DNA from: Amblyomma americanum
Lineage: Eukaryota > Arthropoda > Arachnida > Ixodida > Ixodidae
DNA length: 64,000 nt
Direction of reading: 5' to 3'
Assembly: GCF_052857255.1 (NCBI RefSeq)
Contig: NC_135505.1
Coordinates: forward strand, 62,723,649 to 62,787,648
The notes beneath the pieces are model-generated. The model was not told the DNA's origin. It did not search any database and saw only the letters and a list, made by a program, of their open reading frames with translations. The position numbers and the translations under genes are program-made. Positions 54,100-64,000 of the stretch are shown in pieces. Position 1 is the stretch's first letter. The number at the start of each line of letters is the position of its first letter.

Positions 54100-55146
54100 T
54101 GTTAGAACTGTCGCATGCCTTTAGTTTTGCGGTAAGGGCTTGTCGGCCGAAGCTGCGCCGTCCAGGAGGAAATGTTGAGTCAGGCCGGCAAGGAGTCAGG
54201 GACCGTGACTGCCGCTAAGACGTTGCCGCCTTGCGTGCCTGTGCCACGTATTCTTCAATCTTATGGAGTCATTGGCCTACTGGAGGGCGGAGTATGCCGA
54301 CGGGGAAGCCCTGCTGTCCCAGGAGTGGTTATGATAGGATGATATGAGGTGGCGATACAGATGACCGGGTTCCTCGCAGTGGAAGCACGGACCCTGCAGA
54401 TTCGGGGCACGCCATAGGTCCGTCTTCCGCCGGGGTGGTCGTCGATTGTCGACGTACTAGTTGGAATTTGCGGAATAGAATTAGCCTCGAGCGGTAGGTG
54501 TGCGCATGGGATTGCATGACGTCGAGTTGCGAGTGTGGGTAGAACAGTTTCCCAAGGCATGGGACGAGAGGGTCGGTCAACGGGCAGCCACGAGTCAGCG
54601 CTTTGAGCTCGAGGCCCAGAAATTGCGGCTGCGAGTAAGACTAATGGAGAGCGCAGCCAATCTTAATCTCTGCCCTAGACAGCGTACCAGAGCAGATGCC
54701 GTCTCCGTCAACCCTCGCATCCTGATTCCGAACCTTTAACGAAGAACGTGATGATTTGAAAACTATTTAAAGCGGTTCGAGCATGTGACCACTAGGCAGG
54801 GTTGGCGAAGGGGCCACAGCTTTGAGTAGGTGCCTTGTTGGCGAAGCCCTCAGGGTCCTTGGTCGGCTCTGTGACTAGGAGAGAGCTACAAAGGCGTTAC
54901 TTCAGGGGTTCATATTTACCACAGAGGGATCGATACAGAGAGATGTTTCGCGAAGCAGTTCGGCTTCCTTGACCGCTGGGTCGAAGTGCGAGGACAAGGT
55001 CGCACTTCTGAAATTGTTCGCGACCTGATAGTGTCGAGCAGTTCCTGAACAACTGTCATGCCCACCTCGCACTCTTTTTGAAATAACGGGATTGTAAGAC
55101 GGTCGATAAGTTGGTGGATGCTGCAGATCAGTTCCTCGAGCCACAA
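54100..55146 (-). pseudogene. Gypsy B gag-like region
   Basis: Near 54400 a minus frame reads CFHCEEPGHLYRH, a CCHC zinc knuckle with the last Cys replaced. Near 55146-54916 a 76-codon frame (MWLEELICSIHQLIDR, VVQELLDTIR) may be gag N-terminal but cannot be confirmed. Confidence 0.5.
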
Positions 55147-55179
55147 CTACAGAATAGCCTTTTGGTTTCTAGAGACACG

Positions 55180-55690
55180 TTAGAGAATCCTGTGCTGACA
55201 CACAACGACGGGGTTCAATGTTTCAAGCCACCAATTCAGTGCTTAATTTGGGTGACAGCGAGGCACATGTTCTCGGATTGTCATATGAAACCGAAACATA
55301 CTGCACACTCTGCCGCAGGTCAGGACACGACGCGCAGGAATGCCGGCGTAAGGGTTCTGCTGACATTGAGACTTCCTAGTGCGCCATCTCGTCATGGTGC
55401 TCCTACCTAGATACGTGTCTAGAGATTAGTTGCTTAGAGGGTCCATCAGAGGAGGGAGTCCACCGATCATCCCCAATGGTTGCTGCCATGGCAGTGGTGC
55501 ACGTGAGAAATTCGGGAGAGTGCTTTCCGTGTTGCGAGATAACGGCGGTAACAGTATCGTTGTGCGTCAGGCTCTTGTACCTGAATCTGAGCTCAGTGTT
55601 AAAAAGGCGGATTGCACTAGCATTGAAATCCATGAGGGGGAGGTGGTGATCTCGTCACCATACTTACCGGGCCAGGCCATTGCTCGACGC
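55180..55690 (+). pseudogene. Gypsy C gag zinc knuckles and protease fragment
   Basis: Plus frames read ARHMFSDC (degenerate first knuckle), then YCTLCRRSGHDAQECRRKGS (a perfect C-x2-C-x4-H-x4-C knuckle near 55300), and further REKFGRVLSVLRDNGGNSIV, VRQALVPESEL and GEVVISSPYLPGQA. L-R-D-x-G-G-N-[ST]-I-V-V-R is the start of the protease of Mag/CsRn1-like Gypsy polyproteins. It is cut by the RTE head at about 55718. Confidence 0.7.
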
Positions 55691-55717
55691 TTACGAACGC
55701 ATGTGTATGAAGTGACA

Positions 55718-55800
55718 AGGTGGCGGTGGCGTAGAGGTAGAGGGTCCGCCTCGCGTGCAAGGAAACCAGGCTTCAAATCCTGGTGCCGCGCAATTCTACA
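55718..55800 (+). promoter_or_regulatory. tRNA-like head of the RTE LINE
   Basis: The segment has A- and B-box-like promoter elements 33 bp apart and a T-arm stem. The acceptor stem does not pair convincingly, so it is tRNA-derived rather than a tRNA gene. The same head is found at 31821 (plus) and 14950 (minus), always at the RTE 5' end. Confidence 0.75.
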
Positions 55801-56079
55801 CCGGGTTTTATAAAAAACCGCGTGTCGATGGAATTGCATAACGAGGCCTGGGTGCGGCCTGATCTCGGTGACCAGAACCGACAACACACTCCCTCACCAG
55901 AACAGGACTTGGCCTCCCTGGTGTAGTACTTGGACACAACCGTCTACGAACAAATCAATTAACTCTCGGCCCTCAGTCCCCAGTGGCTGCGGAGCAACTG
56001 ACCACGGTAGCGGTCAGACCTGTGACGCAGCGGAGGGTGCTAAGAATTTCTGGCTCCGCACAGGCCGCCATTGGATACT

Positions 56080-56810
56080 GAACCTGGTTACGTTTAACGC
56101 TAGAACGTTATCTAGTGAGGCTAACCTAGCAGTGTTGTTCGAGGAACTACCGTGGATTGAATGGGATGTGATAGGGCTCAGCGAAGTTAGGAGGGCAGGT
56201 GAGGCGTATACAACACTAAAGGACAGCAACATACTGTGCTATCGCGGACTAGAGGACAGACGAGAACTAGGTGCAGGGATTACTCATTAATCAGGATATA
56301 GCTGGCAACGTAGAGGAGTTCAAAAGTATTAACGAGAGGGTAGCAGCTACAGCAATTAGGCTGAATAAGAAGTACATGCTGAAAATGGTGCCGGCCTCTG
56401 CGCCCACATCCAGCCATGATGACCATGATGACATTGAAAGTTTCTATAAGGACGTAGAATCGGCAATGAATAAAGTAAAATCACAGTACACTGTACTGAT
56501 CGGCGACTTCAATGCGAAGGTGGGCAAGAAGCAGGCTGACGACCACGCGGTAGTTAACTATGGGATAGGTTCTAGAAATAGCAAGGGAGAGTTATTAGCC
56601 GAATTCGCAGGTAGAAATTATTTACGGATCATGAATACCTTCTTCCGCAAGCGAGAAAACAGGAAGTGGAACAGGAAGAGCCCCAATGGTGTGACTAAAA
56701 ATGAAATCGACTTCATACTATGCGCTAAACCTAGCATCGTTCAGGATGTAGCCGTCCTCGGAAAGCTGCTTTCTAGCGACTGCAGAATGGTAAGGTCTCG
56801 AATTAGCTGA
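56080..56810 (+). pseudogene. RTE endonuclease, one frameshift
   Basis: The first frame reads NLVTFNARTLSSEANLAVLF, WDVIGLSEVRRAGE and GLEDRRELGAGI, then shifts near 56280 to AGNVEEFKSINERVAATAIR, LKMVPASAPTSSHDD, YTVLIGDFNAKVGKKQ and KNEIDFILCAKPS. Blocks N-A-R-T, S-E-V-R, A-P-T, I-G-D-F-N-A-K-V-G and I-D-F-I-L are those of the RTE-clade APE endonuclease (also seen in craniofacial-development-protein-2-like annotations). The final S-D-H is SDC here. Confidence 0.87.
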
Positions 56811-57170
56811 GACTTGAATGGGGAACAGAAAAAGCCAGTGAAGAGGAAGTCCATTAATGAGTTATCCGTAAAAAGGAAAGTACAGGAGTTTAGGATAGCG
56901 ATGTAAAACAGATATTCGGCTTTAACTGAGGAAGACAATTTTGATGTTCATACAATGAACGATGATCGGACAGCCATCATTACGGAGTGTGCGGTAGAAG
57001 TAGGCGGTAGGACAGTTCGACAGGATAGCGGAAAGCTATCTTAGGTGACGAAAGATCTGATTAAGAAGCGCCAAAACATGAGGGCGTCTAACCCTACCGA
57101 GAGAATAGAACTGACAGAGTTATGAAAGCTAATAAATAAGCGCAAGGTAGCCGACATAAGGAAGTTTAAT

Positions 57171-58592
57171 ATGGATCGAATCGAGCATGCAGTAAAGAGC
57201 GTAGGTAGTCTAAAAGCGGGGAAGAGGAAACTATGGATAGGTAAAAACCAGATGTATGCATTAAGAGACAAGCAGGGCAATGCCATTAGCAATATGGATA
57301 AGATAGTTAACGTAGCCGAAGTGTTCTACACAGACGTGTCCAGTAGCGAATGTAATCAGAGCGTTAATGAGAAAGACAGTAGTGCACAACAATGCTTCAT
57401 CCCGCCAGTAACGAAAGATGAAGTAATGAAAGCCTTAGGAGCAATGGAAAGGGAAAAGGCAGCTGGCGAAGATCAGGTAACAGCAGATCTGTTGAAGAAT
57501 TGAGGGGACATCGTGCTAGAAAAACTAGTCACCTAGTATAAGGAATGCCTTATCACCTCCACTGTACCAGAAGCTTGGAAGAATGCGAACGTTATCTTAA
57601 TTCATAAGAAGGGAGACGCCATAAACTTGAAAAATTACAGGCCGATCAGCTTACTATCCGTTGCCTACAAAGTATTTACTGAGGCAATCGCTAACAGAGT
57701 CAGGGCAACCTTAGACTTTAATCAAACAAATGATCAGTCAAGCTTTCGTAAAGGATATTCCACAATAGATCATATTCACACTATCAATCAGGTTATAGAG
57801 AAATGCGCAGAATATAACCAACCTATATATATAGCTTTCATTGATTACGAGAAAGCATTCGACTCAGTGGAAACCTCCGCAGTCATACAGGCATTGTGTA
57901 ATCAGGGGATAGAAGAGGCTTATGTCAAAATACTGGTAGATGTATATAGCAACTGCACAGCTACTATAGTCCGCCATAAAGTCAGCAATAAAATTCCATT
58001 AAGGAAGGGCGTAAGGCAAGGAGACATGATCTCGCCAATGCTGTTCACCGCCTGTTTACAGGGGGTATTCCGAGGCATGAATTGGGAACAGTTGGGAATA
58101 AGAGTGAATGGAAAATACCTAATTATCTACGATTCGCTGCTGACATTGCCTTGCTGAGTCACTCAGGAGGTGAACTGCAAATCATGATCAATGAGTTAGA
58201 CAGGGAGAGCAGAACGTTGGGCAAAAAAATTAACATGCAGAAAACCAAAGTAACGTTCAACAGTCTAGCAAGACAAAAGCAGTTCACAATTGGCAGCGAG
58301 CGCCTGGAAGTTCTAAAGGAATACGTCTACTTAGGGCAGGTAGTGACAGCAGATCCGGATCATGAGAGGGAGATAACTACAAGGATAAGAATGGGGTGGA
58401 GCGCATATGGCAAACACTCGCAGATCATCAGTGGCAGTTTACCAATTTCCCTCAAGAGAAAAGTGTACAACAGCTGTATCCTACCAGCACTCACCTACGG
58501 GGCAGAAACGGGGAGGCTAACGAAAAGAATTCAGCTTAAGTTAAGGACAACGCAGCGAGCCATGGTAAGAAAAACGATAGGTGTAACGTTAA
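57171..58592 (+). pseudogene. RTE reverse transcriptase, catalytic Asp changed
   Basis: Three frames cover it. 57171-57503: KNQMYALRDKQGNAISNMDK, KALGAMEREKAAGEDQVTAD. 57627-58157: KNYRPISLLSVAYKVFTEAI, SSFRKGYSTIDHIHTIN, IAFIDYEKAFDSVETSAV and LRKGVRQGDMISPMLFTA. 58082-58592: YLRFAADIALLSHSGGE, KRKVYNSCILPALTYGAETG. The F-A-D-D box is F-A-A-D, so the first catalytic Asp is replaced by Ala; two frameshifts and a stop (57504) add to inactivation. Confidence 0.9.
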
Positions 58593-60784
58593 AGGAACAC
58601 TGAGGAGAACTCTATCAGATTTTTTTCGTTAGCAAAATCTGATAGTTCGGCATTTCATGGCTCTGTTGCCGCTTGTCCGGGAGCGAAAGATGCATTTATT
58701 TCAAATAAATTTGGATTCGAAGTTGAAAAAGTTTTTCCCGCCCCTCCGATTAAAATTCGATAACTCTTATGATGTCACGGAGAACTCTTATGACATCGTA
58801 GGACGGAGTGATGTGAAACGTGACGTAAACGCAGACTCCGTGATTTCTGGTAGCTAGCGGCGCGGTCTAGCAGCTGCCGAAATGAAAGCTACCGCCGCCG
58901 CACGTTGAGTGCATATATCGGGGGTCGCTGCCGTCGCTTCGCTTACGTTTGCACCGGCGTCTTGCCAGCGTTACGATGGATCCCGTTCCCGAACCCGACG
59001 ACGTAGTTACGCAAAATCTCCGGCCTGCATTTCAGCGACCTCAGCCCCACGGAGCGTGCGGTGATTTTGAGGGAGCACGGTTAGGTTAGGCGCCGGCGGG
59101 TCGTTTCCCCCTTCCTCAGTGAGCAGCCGTTGCAAACTAAATATCATAACCCCAGAGCGGGGAGTCGCGAGGGACCAGGACGAGGTCGGTGCGTTGCACC
59201 CATCGGAGGCTGGCCAGGGCTTTGGGGCCAACGGATTGTGATTACTTGAACGGCGCGGAAGGGCCAAGTTATTTATTTATTTTTTGCCACAAAAAAGGGT
59301 GGGTGCTCTAGGGTGGTCGCGTTTAAAGTTGACGGCTTGAAACTAAAGCCGGCGAATGACGCTTCAACGGTTTCCGCTAGATCCAACGGATCCACTGGAT
59401 CAGGCTCGCTCTCGCCCACTTGCATGTGCCTTCAGATGTGTACTGTGAATGAATTAAATTAGCCGAGAGCTCGAAAAGAACAGCTCCGCCCAACTGCCGA
59501 AGCTATTGAATTACATCACAACGCGCACCTCGTCGCGCAGCCGAATAAGTCTGGCCGGGCCGCCGGCGGCTGGCGCACTCGGTGCGAAATAGAGACATGC
59601 TCAAAGTCTCCGCTAGTGTGGTCCGAGTGCGCCGGAGCCGCCGACCGCGTCGGCGGTCAAGCACAGTTTGGAGTATAGAGGGCCTCGCTTTGGCCGACGT
59701 GACGTCGCCGTGCAGCGCGCGAGCGCTCGTTACGCCTGAGCATAAACGCGCCTTAACAGAGCCTGCGCTTAACCGCTAATCAACGTATTCGGTGGCGGCA
59801 TCTATGGGAGCCACTGAACCCCCCCGCCCACTCACTGAATAAAAAAAATCCTGTGCCGAGGCTCGGAATCGAACCAGGCCCTTTGATGTGTAAGGCGGAG
59901 ACGCTACCGCTCCGCGACGACGGCTCAGGGTACATTTATCAATAAATGCGCATCTAGTGAATGCACTCTTCCGATGCAGAAATCTCCGTGCTTTCGCAAC
60001 GTATATCCTGGCCTAACAGAGCTATAGGTCATCAGCAATTTTTCTTAACTGCCTTGTACCTTGCTTCTGTCCCTAATAAACGATTTCGTTAATAGTTTAA
60101 TGTTGACTGGCACAGCTGGGAATGTTTCGCCGGGCGAGCGTGCGAAGACACAAGTGCTCTTTATACTGCGAACTGCGTTGTAGGATGATCGACCATCGTG
60201 CCATCATAGTTTCTCATCGACCATGGCGATCATCTGACAAGCCTTAACAGGCTCCTTCAAAGGTTAACCAGCACTTGGAGCGGCACTTGGAGTTGCTCTG
60301 CTGTTCGGCGCTTGTAAATCGAGGCGCGTCAAAAACAAAGCCACGGGGCACGCAAAACTCAGACGCGAAGCGCCATAAATAGTCGAAACTCTCCTGGCCG
60401 CCTGTGGAGCCGCCAATCATCGGTTTTCTTTGCTTCTAACATTAAGGTTGTCTTCTGTCTGCCTTCCTTGTGTGATAAAATGCACTATTGGTTTTAAAAC
60501 AAAACTTACTTCCATATTGAGCCGCTCTACCTTCCTTTGTCAGCCTCAGAGATTCGCGATGACATGTAGGAAGGAAAACTCCTCCAAGGTGACGTCTCTT
60601 GTCCTATGATGCCGCCACGCTTGTACTTGCGAGATTGGCCTGTGGTGGCGATACCTGTATTTTGTTTCTTCCTATTTTCTACCTTACAAGAGCTATGTTT
60701 TCAGTAAGAGCGGCGTTTTTGTGATCAGGAGCTGGTATTCTATCGATACAAGCCAACTTCAAATTCTCCTCAGTTTCCCTTTAA
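58589..60784. mobile_element. 2.19-kb TTAA-flanked DNA element inserted in the RTE
   Basis: The element is 58593-60780. Ends are AGGAACACTGAGGAGA at left and, inverted, AGGGAAACTGAGGAGA at right (14 of 16 match). TTAA lies at 58589-58592 and 60781-60784; removing the insert and one TTAA restores the RTE frame GVTL-RDRKRAEW, which proves the boundaries. TTAA duplication is the hallmark of piggyBac-type transposition, but the ends lack the usual CCC start and no transposase is visible. An ORF-like start MDPVPEPDDVVTQN at 58976 and a SINE-like repeat at 59830 lie inside. Confidence 0.85.
59830..60010 (-). repeat. tRNA-derived SINE-like repeat, copy 2
   Basis: Minus strand: box A TAGCGTCTCCG, box B GGTTCGATTCC, then GAGCCTCGGCACAGGA and TTTTTTTTATTCAGTGAG. 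Matches 51180-51350. It lies wholly within the TTAA element, so it is either a passenger or part of that element. Confidence 0.62.
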
Positions 60785-61112
60785 GAGACAGGAAGCGCGC
60801 AGAGTGGGTGAGAAAACAAGCGCGGGTTAATGATATCCTATTCGAAATCAAGAGGAAGAAATGGGCTTGGGCAGGACATGTAATGCGAAGGCAAGGTAAC
60901 CGCTGTTCCTTAAGGGTAACGGAGTGTATTCCAAGAGAAAGTAAGCGCAGCAGGGGGCGGCAGAAGGTTTCGTGGGCGAATGAGATTAAGAAGCTTGCAG
61001 GCAAAGTGTGGATGCAGCTTGCAAAGGACAGGGTTAATTGGAGAGACATGGGAGAGGCCTTTGCCCTGCAGTGGATATATTAAGGCTGATGATGATGATG
61101 ATGATGATGATT
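60785..61112 (+). mobile_element. RTE LINE, 3' part and tail
   Basis: Continues the ORF: RDRKRAEWVRKQARVNDILF, KRKKWAWAGHVMRRQGNRCS, TECIPRESKRSRGRQKVSW and MGEAFALQWIY stop (61083). The tail is GATGATGATGATGATGATGA, the short microsatellite ending typical of RTE elements. This part has no stop. Confidence 0.9.
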
Positions 61113-61429
61113 ATGTGATAAATGGTAACGAGCATACGACAACGACTCTATTGTAAGCTGATAAGACAATTTTATCAGACCAGGCAACTTTCCTTGCTTA
61201 GATAGGACTGGTCAGTGTTTCCCTGTTGGTGGTGACACTCGTTTCAGGGCGACAACTGGACAGTGGGTTGGATGTATGTCGCAGGAAGCCGAAATAAAGA
61301 TTTCCTTGCATGGGGTGAACTTCCGGGATCTTCAAACTCAATGACCGCATTTTTAGCCGGCCATAAAAGTGCCCTGCCCTAATCTTTCGGTAAGTATCAC
61401 TACCCATGTGCTTCCGATCTCAGGTCTTC
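61113..61429. other. Sequence between RTE tail and Gypsy fragment
   Basis: I recognise nothing here. Confidence 0.35.
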
Positions 61430-61609
61430 AAGCTTGCGCCTGAGAATGCGCAGTACTGCCATAAGTGTATACGGAACAGAATTGCTACAACACTCGAAGA
61501 TATTTATTGTCCCGGAATACAGGCTGACATGAAACTATTCGTGAGGTTGTGCGGTGCGTGCCGACGTTCAGCGCCTAATTGGAAGATGGCCCTGGAAAAA
61601 TTGGAGGAA
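61430..61609 (+). pseudogene. Gypsy integrase zinc-finger fragment
   Basis: Reads CHKCIRNRIATTLEDIYCPG, IQADMKLFVRLCGACRRSAP. It resembles the H2C2 zinc-binding domain ahead of Gypsy integrase cores (H...H..R......Y-W-P-G-I..D.....V..C..C...A-P). Only this 55-60 residue block survives. Confidence 0.6.
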
Positions 61610-63365
61610 TAGGCTTTCCGCTCTGAACACCTCAAAGGGGCCACAAATGCCGGCACTGACTCTTCAAGGGGGTCATATGTCCAACCCACGTTTTGGGCAA
61701 TTTGTGCCCCTTTATGTGTTTGTGTGCTTTCTGCGTGAAAAGGTGAACAATGTAACTATTAATGTGTACTCTGTAAATGTTTGTAACTGTCATGCAGTGA
61801 GTAGTGTGCGCGCGCACCGCTTGTTTGGCCCAGTGTTGTCCTTCTACTCATATTGCGCGGCTATATCTTATGCGAGTTCTTTCCTATGAAAAAAAAAACT
61901 TTCAGAGGGGGGCCTTTATTAAGGAACTAGCGACCCACTGCATCGGCCAGCACTGCCAGCGACGAATACTACGACGCCCGCGTGAGGCGTGGGTCGGAGA
62001 ACGGTTTGCGGCGCGTGAAAGGAGACAGCGGAGAAGATTCTCGGAAGACGGACGGCGGTTATACTGCTCCCGTCGGCCCCGTCGAGCCAAACTTCGAGGC
62101 GGCTGTTCTTGCAGTCGTGGTGACCAGATCTGGATTGCTGTCGTCCCGGGTGACCAGATCTGAGTGCCCGCCGTTCTATACCCGGAGCCCCGGAGCTGAG
62201 GCTTTGAGCACGAGCATTTGGCGCCGTGCTGTATTTTGTCGCCAGGGTACGTATCACCTGCGCTGCATCTCGTTGGTGCTGGCTGTCTGCTCACGGCAGC
62301 GGCACTCCACCCCCGGCATCTCTGGGGCGCCATCTGACTAGGCCGCGGAAACTCCTTTGCCTGGGGTGGGAGAATCCGGCCGCACACAGACAACTTCGTT
62401 CCCTACCCGTGCCACCTTCATCCTGGGACATCCCGGGAGTTCCCAGGACTGCTTCACCCGTGCGTGCGCCATTTCACTCACCCGGTGACTTCGCTTAGCC
62501 CATTTACACCGTCTGCCGTCCGTAGTGCTGGTCATCTAAAAAAAACGTCTGGATAAAGAAGTAATTACTCATTGGCGTCCACCCGAGCGCACACATGCGG
62601 CTGGAAAGGAAAGCTGAAATATTTCACATTTCGAACTGTATGGTAACGAGGTATGCAGAAAATATTTACTGAACTTCGTTCATTTATTCATTAATTATTT
62701 TCGGATGGCTGAAGCTCTATTAGACACCTCTGATGCAATGCCTTTTTAAGAAGGACAACTATTCCGTCAGGTGTTCGGTTATTATCATTATGAATCATGT
62801 TTAGAGACATAATGTCCAGCAGGCGGCCCTTCTTGCTCAGTGTCATGATTTGCAGAAAGTGCCCGGGTTCTTTTTCGGTACACTAATGGAGTGTGGTGGG
62901 CTTAGACGATACAAAAAACTGTAGTTAACTCGTCATATTTGCGAAGCACGCAACTAGAGTGGCCATGGTGAAACCTATGAACTAAACAGTCAGAGTACAA
63001 AACTCAGCTGGTATACGATCTGTGACATTGAGCGTGCGAGCTTTTCTTGTGGTAGGAAGGATAATTAAGGTTCTTTCCGCTTTGCTTTTTGTTTTCGCGG
63101 TTAGTCTCATTGGCATTCAAGCATTATTACGCTTTCAGTAGGTTTTTAACGGCTGACAGTAGTGATATCTGCGGAAACAAAATAAAAATAAATCCTGCCA
63201 TTTTCTTAACTATTATCTTGGTTCTATGCGTGATATGTTTGTTTCAAAAGTTCAGGAAATTGCGACTTGTGTCATAAGCTTATACTATTCCGGCAGCAGC
63301 GGCCTTACGCAGCTCGAGCGGCACCAGCCACCGGAGATTATGACTCCAACGTGCAGCTGAAATGA
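61610..63365. other. Mostly unassigned sequence
   Basis: 61890-62520 is GC-rich with a short direct repeat GGTGACCAGATCTG at 62119 and 62149 and a TTTATTAAGGAACTAG motif; it might be an LTR but no partner exists in the window. The rest is AT-rich and without features. Confidence 0.35.
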
Positions 63366-63515
63366 GCTCCCTCCTCTTGCCTGTGTCAGGCACCATTCGG
63401 TTCTCTCTGGTTAAGGCATTATATGCTCTAACACTTGAGCCAATAAATCAACCATTACTTTCATCGCACCAGCCTGATACCGATTGGTTCCACAAAGTGG
63501 TCACATCAGATATCC
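63366..63515 (+). repeat. Possible LTR end of Gypsy E
   Basis: Has CCAATAAATCAACC (polyadenylation signal near 63440) and 60 bp later CCACAAAGTGGTCACATCAG, which resembles an LTR end plus a GTGGTGAC-type primer-binding site. The gag frame follows. Only one side is in the window. Confidence 0.45.
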
Positions 63516-63603
63516 GCTTGAATACCACGGCCAACGCCGACGACAACGCCTCCGCAATGCTTGGTGACGGACTCTCCACTGCGGCTCTGCGCTCTCTCTT
63601 CAC

Positions 63604-64000
63604 CTTCCCCAGTTCTCGGCGGCAGATCCTCAGCTCTGGCTCGCCCAGGTAAACAGGCAGTTCACTATTGGCAGCATCACATCCAAGACGCAGAAGTTGC
63701 ATCACGTCGCTGCGTCGCTACCATCTGAGATTGCCGCCGAAATCTGCGATCTCTTCATAACTCCGCCCGCCTCGGCCCCGTTTGACACGTTGGTTGCGTA
63801 GTTAATCAAGCTAACAGCGGTATGGGAATATTGTCCCTTGCAGTAGCGCGTCTCCTCCGAAGAAGTGGGGTACTGCACATCTACACCGTTGCTGTGCCGG
63901 CTCCAACAGCTTCTGGGCAACAAGGCTGTTACCTTCGACCAAGCTTTCCTGCGTGAGATTTTCCTTCAGCGCTTGCCGTCGTCGGTCCGCATGATACCCG
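63604..64000 (+). pseudogene. Gypsy E gag, cut by window end
   Basis: One frame reads LPQFSAADPQLWLAQVNRQF, VAASLPSEIAAEICDLFITP, then TAG at 63799, LIKLTAVWEYCPLQ, TAG at 63844, RVSSEEVG, LCRLQQLLGNKAVTFDQAFL and REIFLQRLPSSVRMI to the edge. This is the capsid of a large Gypsy gag family (P-P-F-W..D-P-x-L-W-F-x-Q-V-E..F, V..L......E..D, L...L-L-G......D..F-L-R-E-L-F-L-Q-R-L-P..V-R-M). Two in-frame stops mark it as dead. Confidence 0.8.

Larger units (their letters stand above)
51990..55146 (-). mobile_element. Degenerate Gypsy element (Gypsy B)
   Basis: Minus-strand order is gag-like (55.1-54.2 kb), degraded RT (about 54.0-53.5 kb), RNase H end and integrase zinc region (53.4-52.8 kb), and integrase core and C-terminus (52.75-51.99 kb). 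Every domain is broken. No LTR pair could be identified. The 5' end abuts plus-strand Gypsy C. Confidence 0.7.
55718..58592 (+). mobile_element. RTE LINE, near full length (5' part)
   Basis: Starts with a tRNA-like head (box A TGGCGTAGAGG 55727-55737, box B-like GCTTCAAATCC 55770-55780, pairing CCAGG/CCTGG around the T loop), then about 300 bp 5' UTR, endonuclease, linker and RT. Interrupted at 58592 inside the codon stretch for GVTL-RDRKRAEW by a TTAA-flanked element; the 3' part resumes at 60785. With it removed the copy is about 3.2 kb, the normal size for RTE. Confidence 0.92.

Noticed and set aside
56080..56810. Host gene similar to craniofacial development protein 2
   Set aside because: That annotation label is widely attached to RTE endonucleases; context here is an RTE with head, RT and tail.

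Overview
The window looks like gene-poor, repeat-packed nuclear DNA of a hard tick (Ixodida). The main reasons are three copies of a tRNA-derived SINE that I recognise as the ixodid Ruka type (about 1795-2025 minus, 6080-6310 plus, 38198-38429 plus), together with RTE, CR1/L2-like, Penelope-like and Gypsy families of the kind that fill tick assemblies. I see no prokaryotic operons, rRNA, bona fide tRNA genes or CRISPR. The species cannot be fixed from sequence alone.

Only two loci look other than retroelement: a decayed HARBI1-like nuclease gene (1217-2712, minus; catalytic Asp changed to His, in-frame stop, middle exon missing) and a 58-codon signal-peptide plus cysteine-rich ORF (3878-4054, minus) with a downstream polyadenylation signal and a CS-alpha-beta-like cysteine pattern lacking the last Cys.

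Layout. 5.0-5.95 kb: a 927-bp MITE with 17-bp inverted ends and a TAA duplication. 6.6-15 kb: a ruined Gypsy element on the minus strand (gag-PR-RT-RNaseH-IN between LTR remnants near 7.1 and 13.6 kb), flanked by RTE remnants. 16.07-25.25 kb: one LTR retroelement (967-bp LTRs, AGGC target duplication, gag-like ORF, no pol) whose right LTR was split by a 3.1-kb CR1/L2-like LINE with an uninterrupted reverse transcriptase ORF. 26.96-27.94 kb: a large inverted repeat of two head-to-head gag-like 5' regions. 28.2-34.3 kb: a LINE 3' end, 2.7 kb without recognisable features, then an RTE mosaic. 35.1-38.4 kb: a Gypsy LTR/PBS/gag split by an antisense RTE copy, a Penelope-like tail and a fresh Ruka SINE. 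39.7-49.2 kb: LINE A (PHD-finger ORF1) interrupted by LINE B (2A-like motif in ORF1), itself interrupted by another insert. 49.3-50.6 kb: Penelope-like fragments. 51.2-55.7 kb: a SINE-like repeat, a 58-bp-arm hairpin and two Gypsy remnants. 55.7-61.1 kb: a near full-length RTE with a tRNA-like head, interrupted by a 2.19-kb element flanked by TTAA. 61.4-64 kb: Gypsy integrase and gag fragments.

The genes do not form a pathway. They record successive nested insertions, and almost every element carries stops, frameshifts or lost catalytic residues. The signals most worth following are the tRNA-like head shared by three RTE copies, the 2A-like motif, the secreted peptide, the gag palindrome, and the two inserts bounded by exact target duplications (TTAA and TAA).
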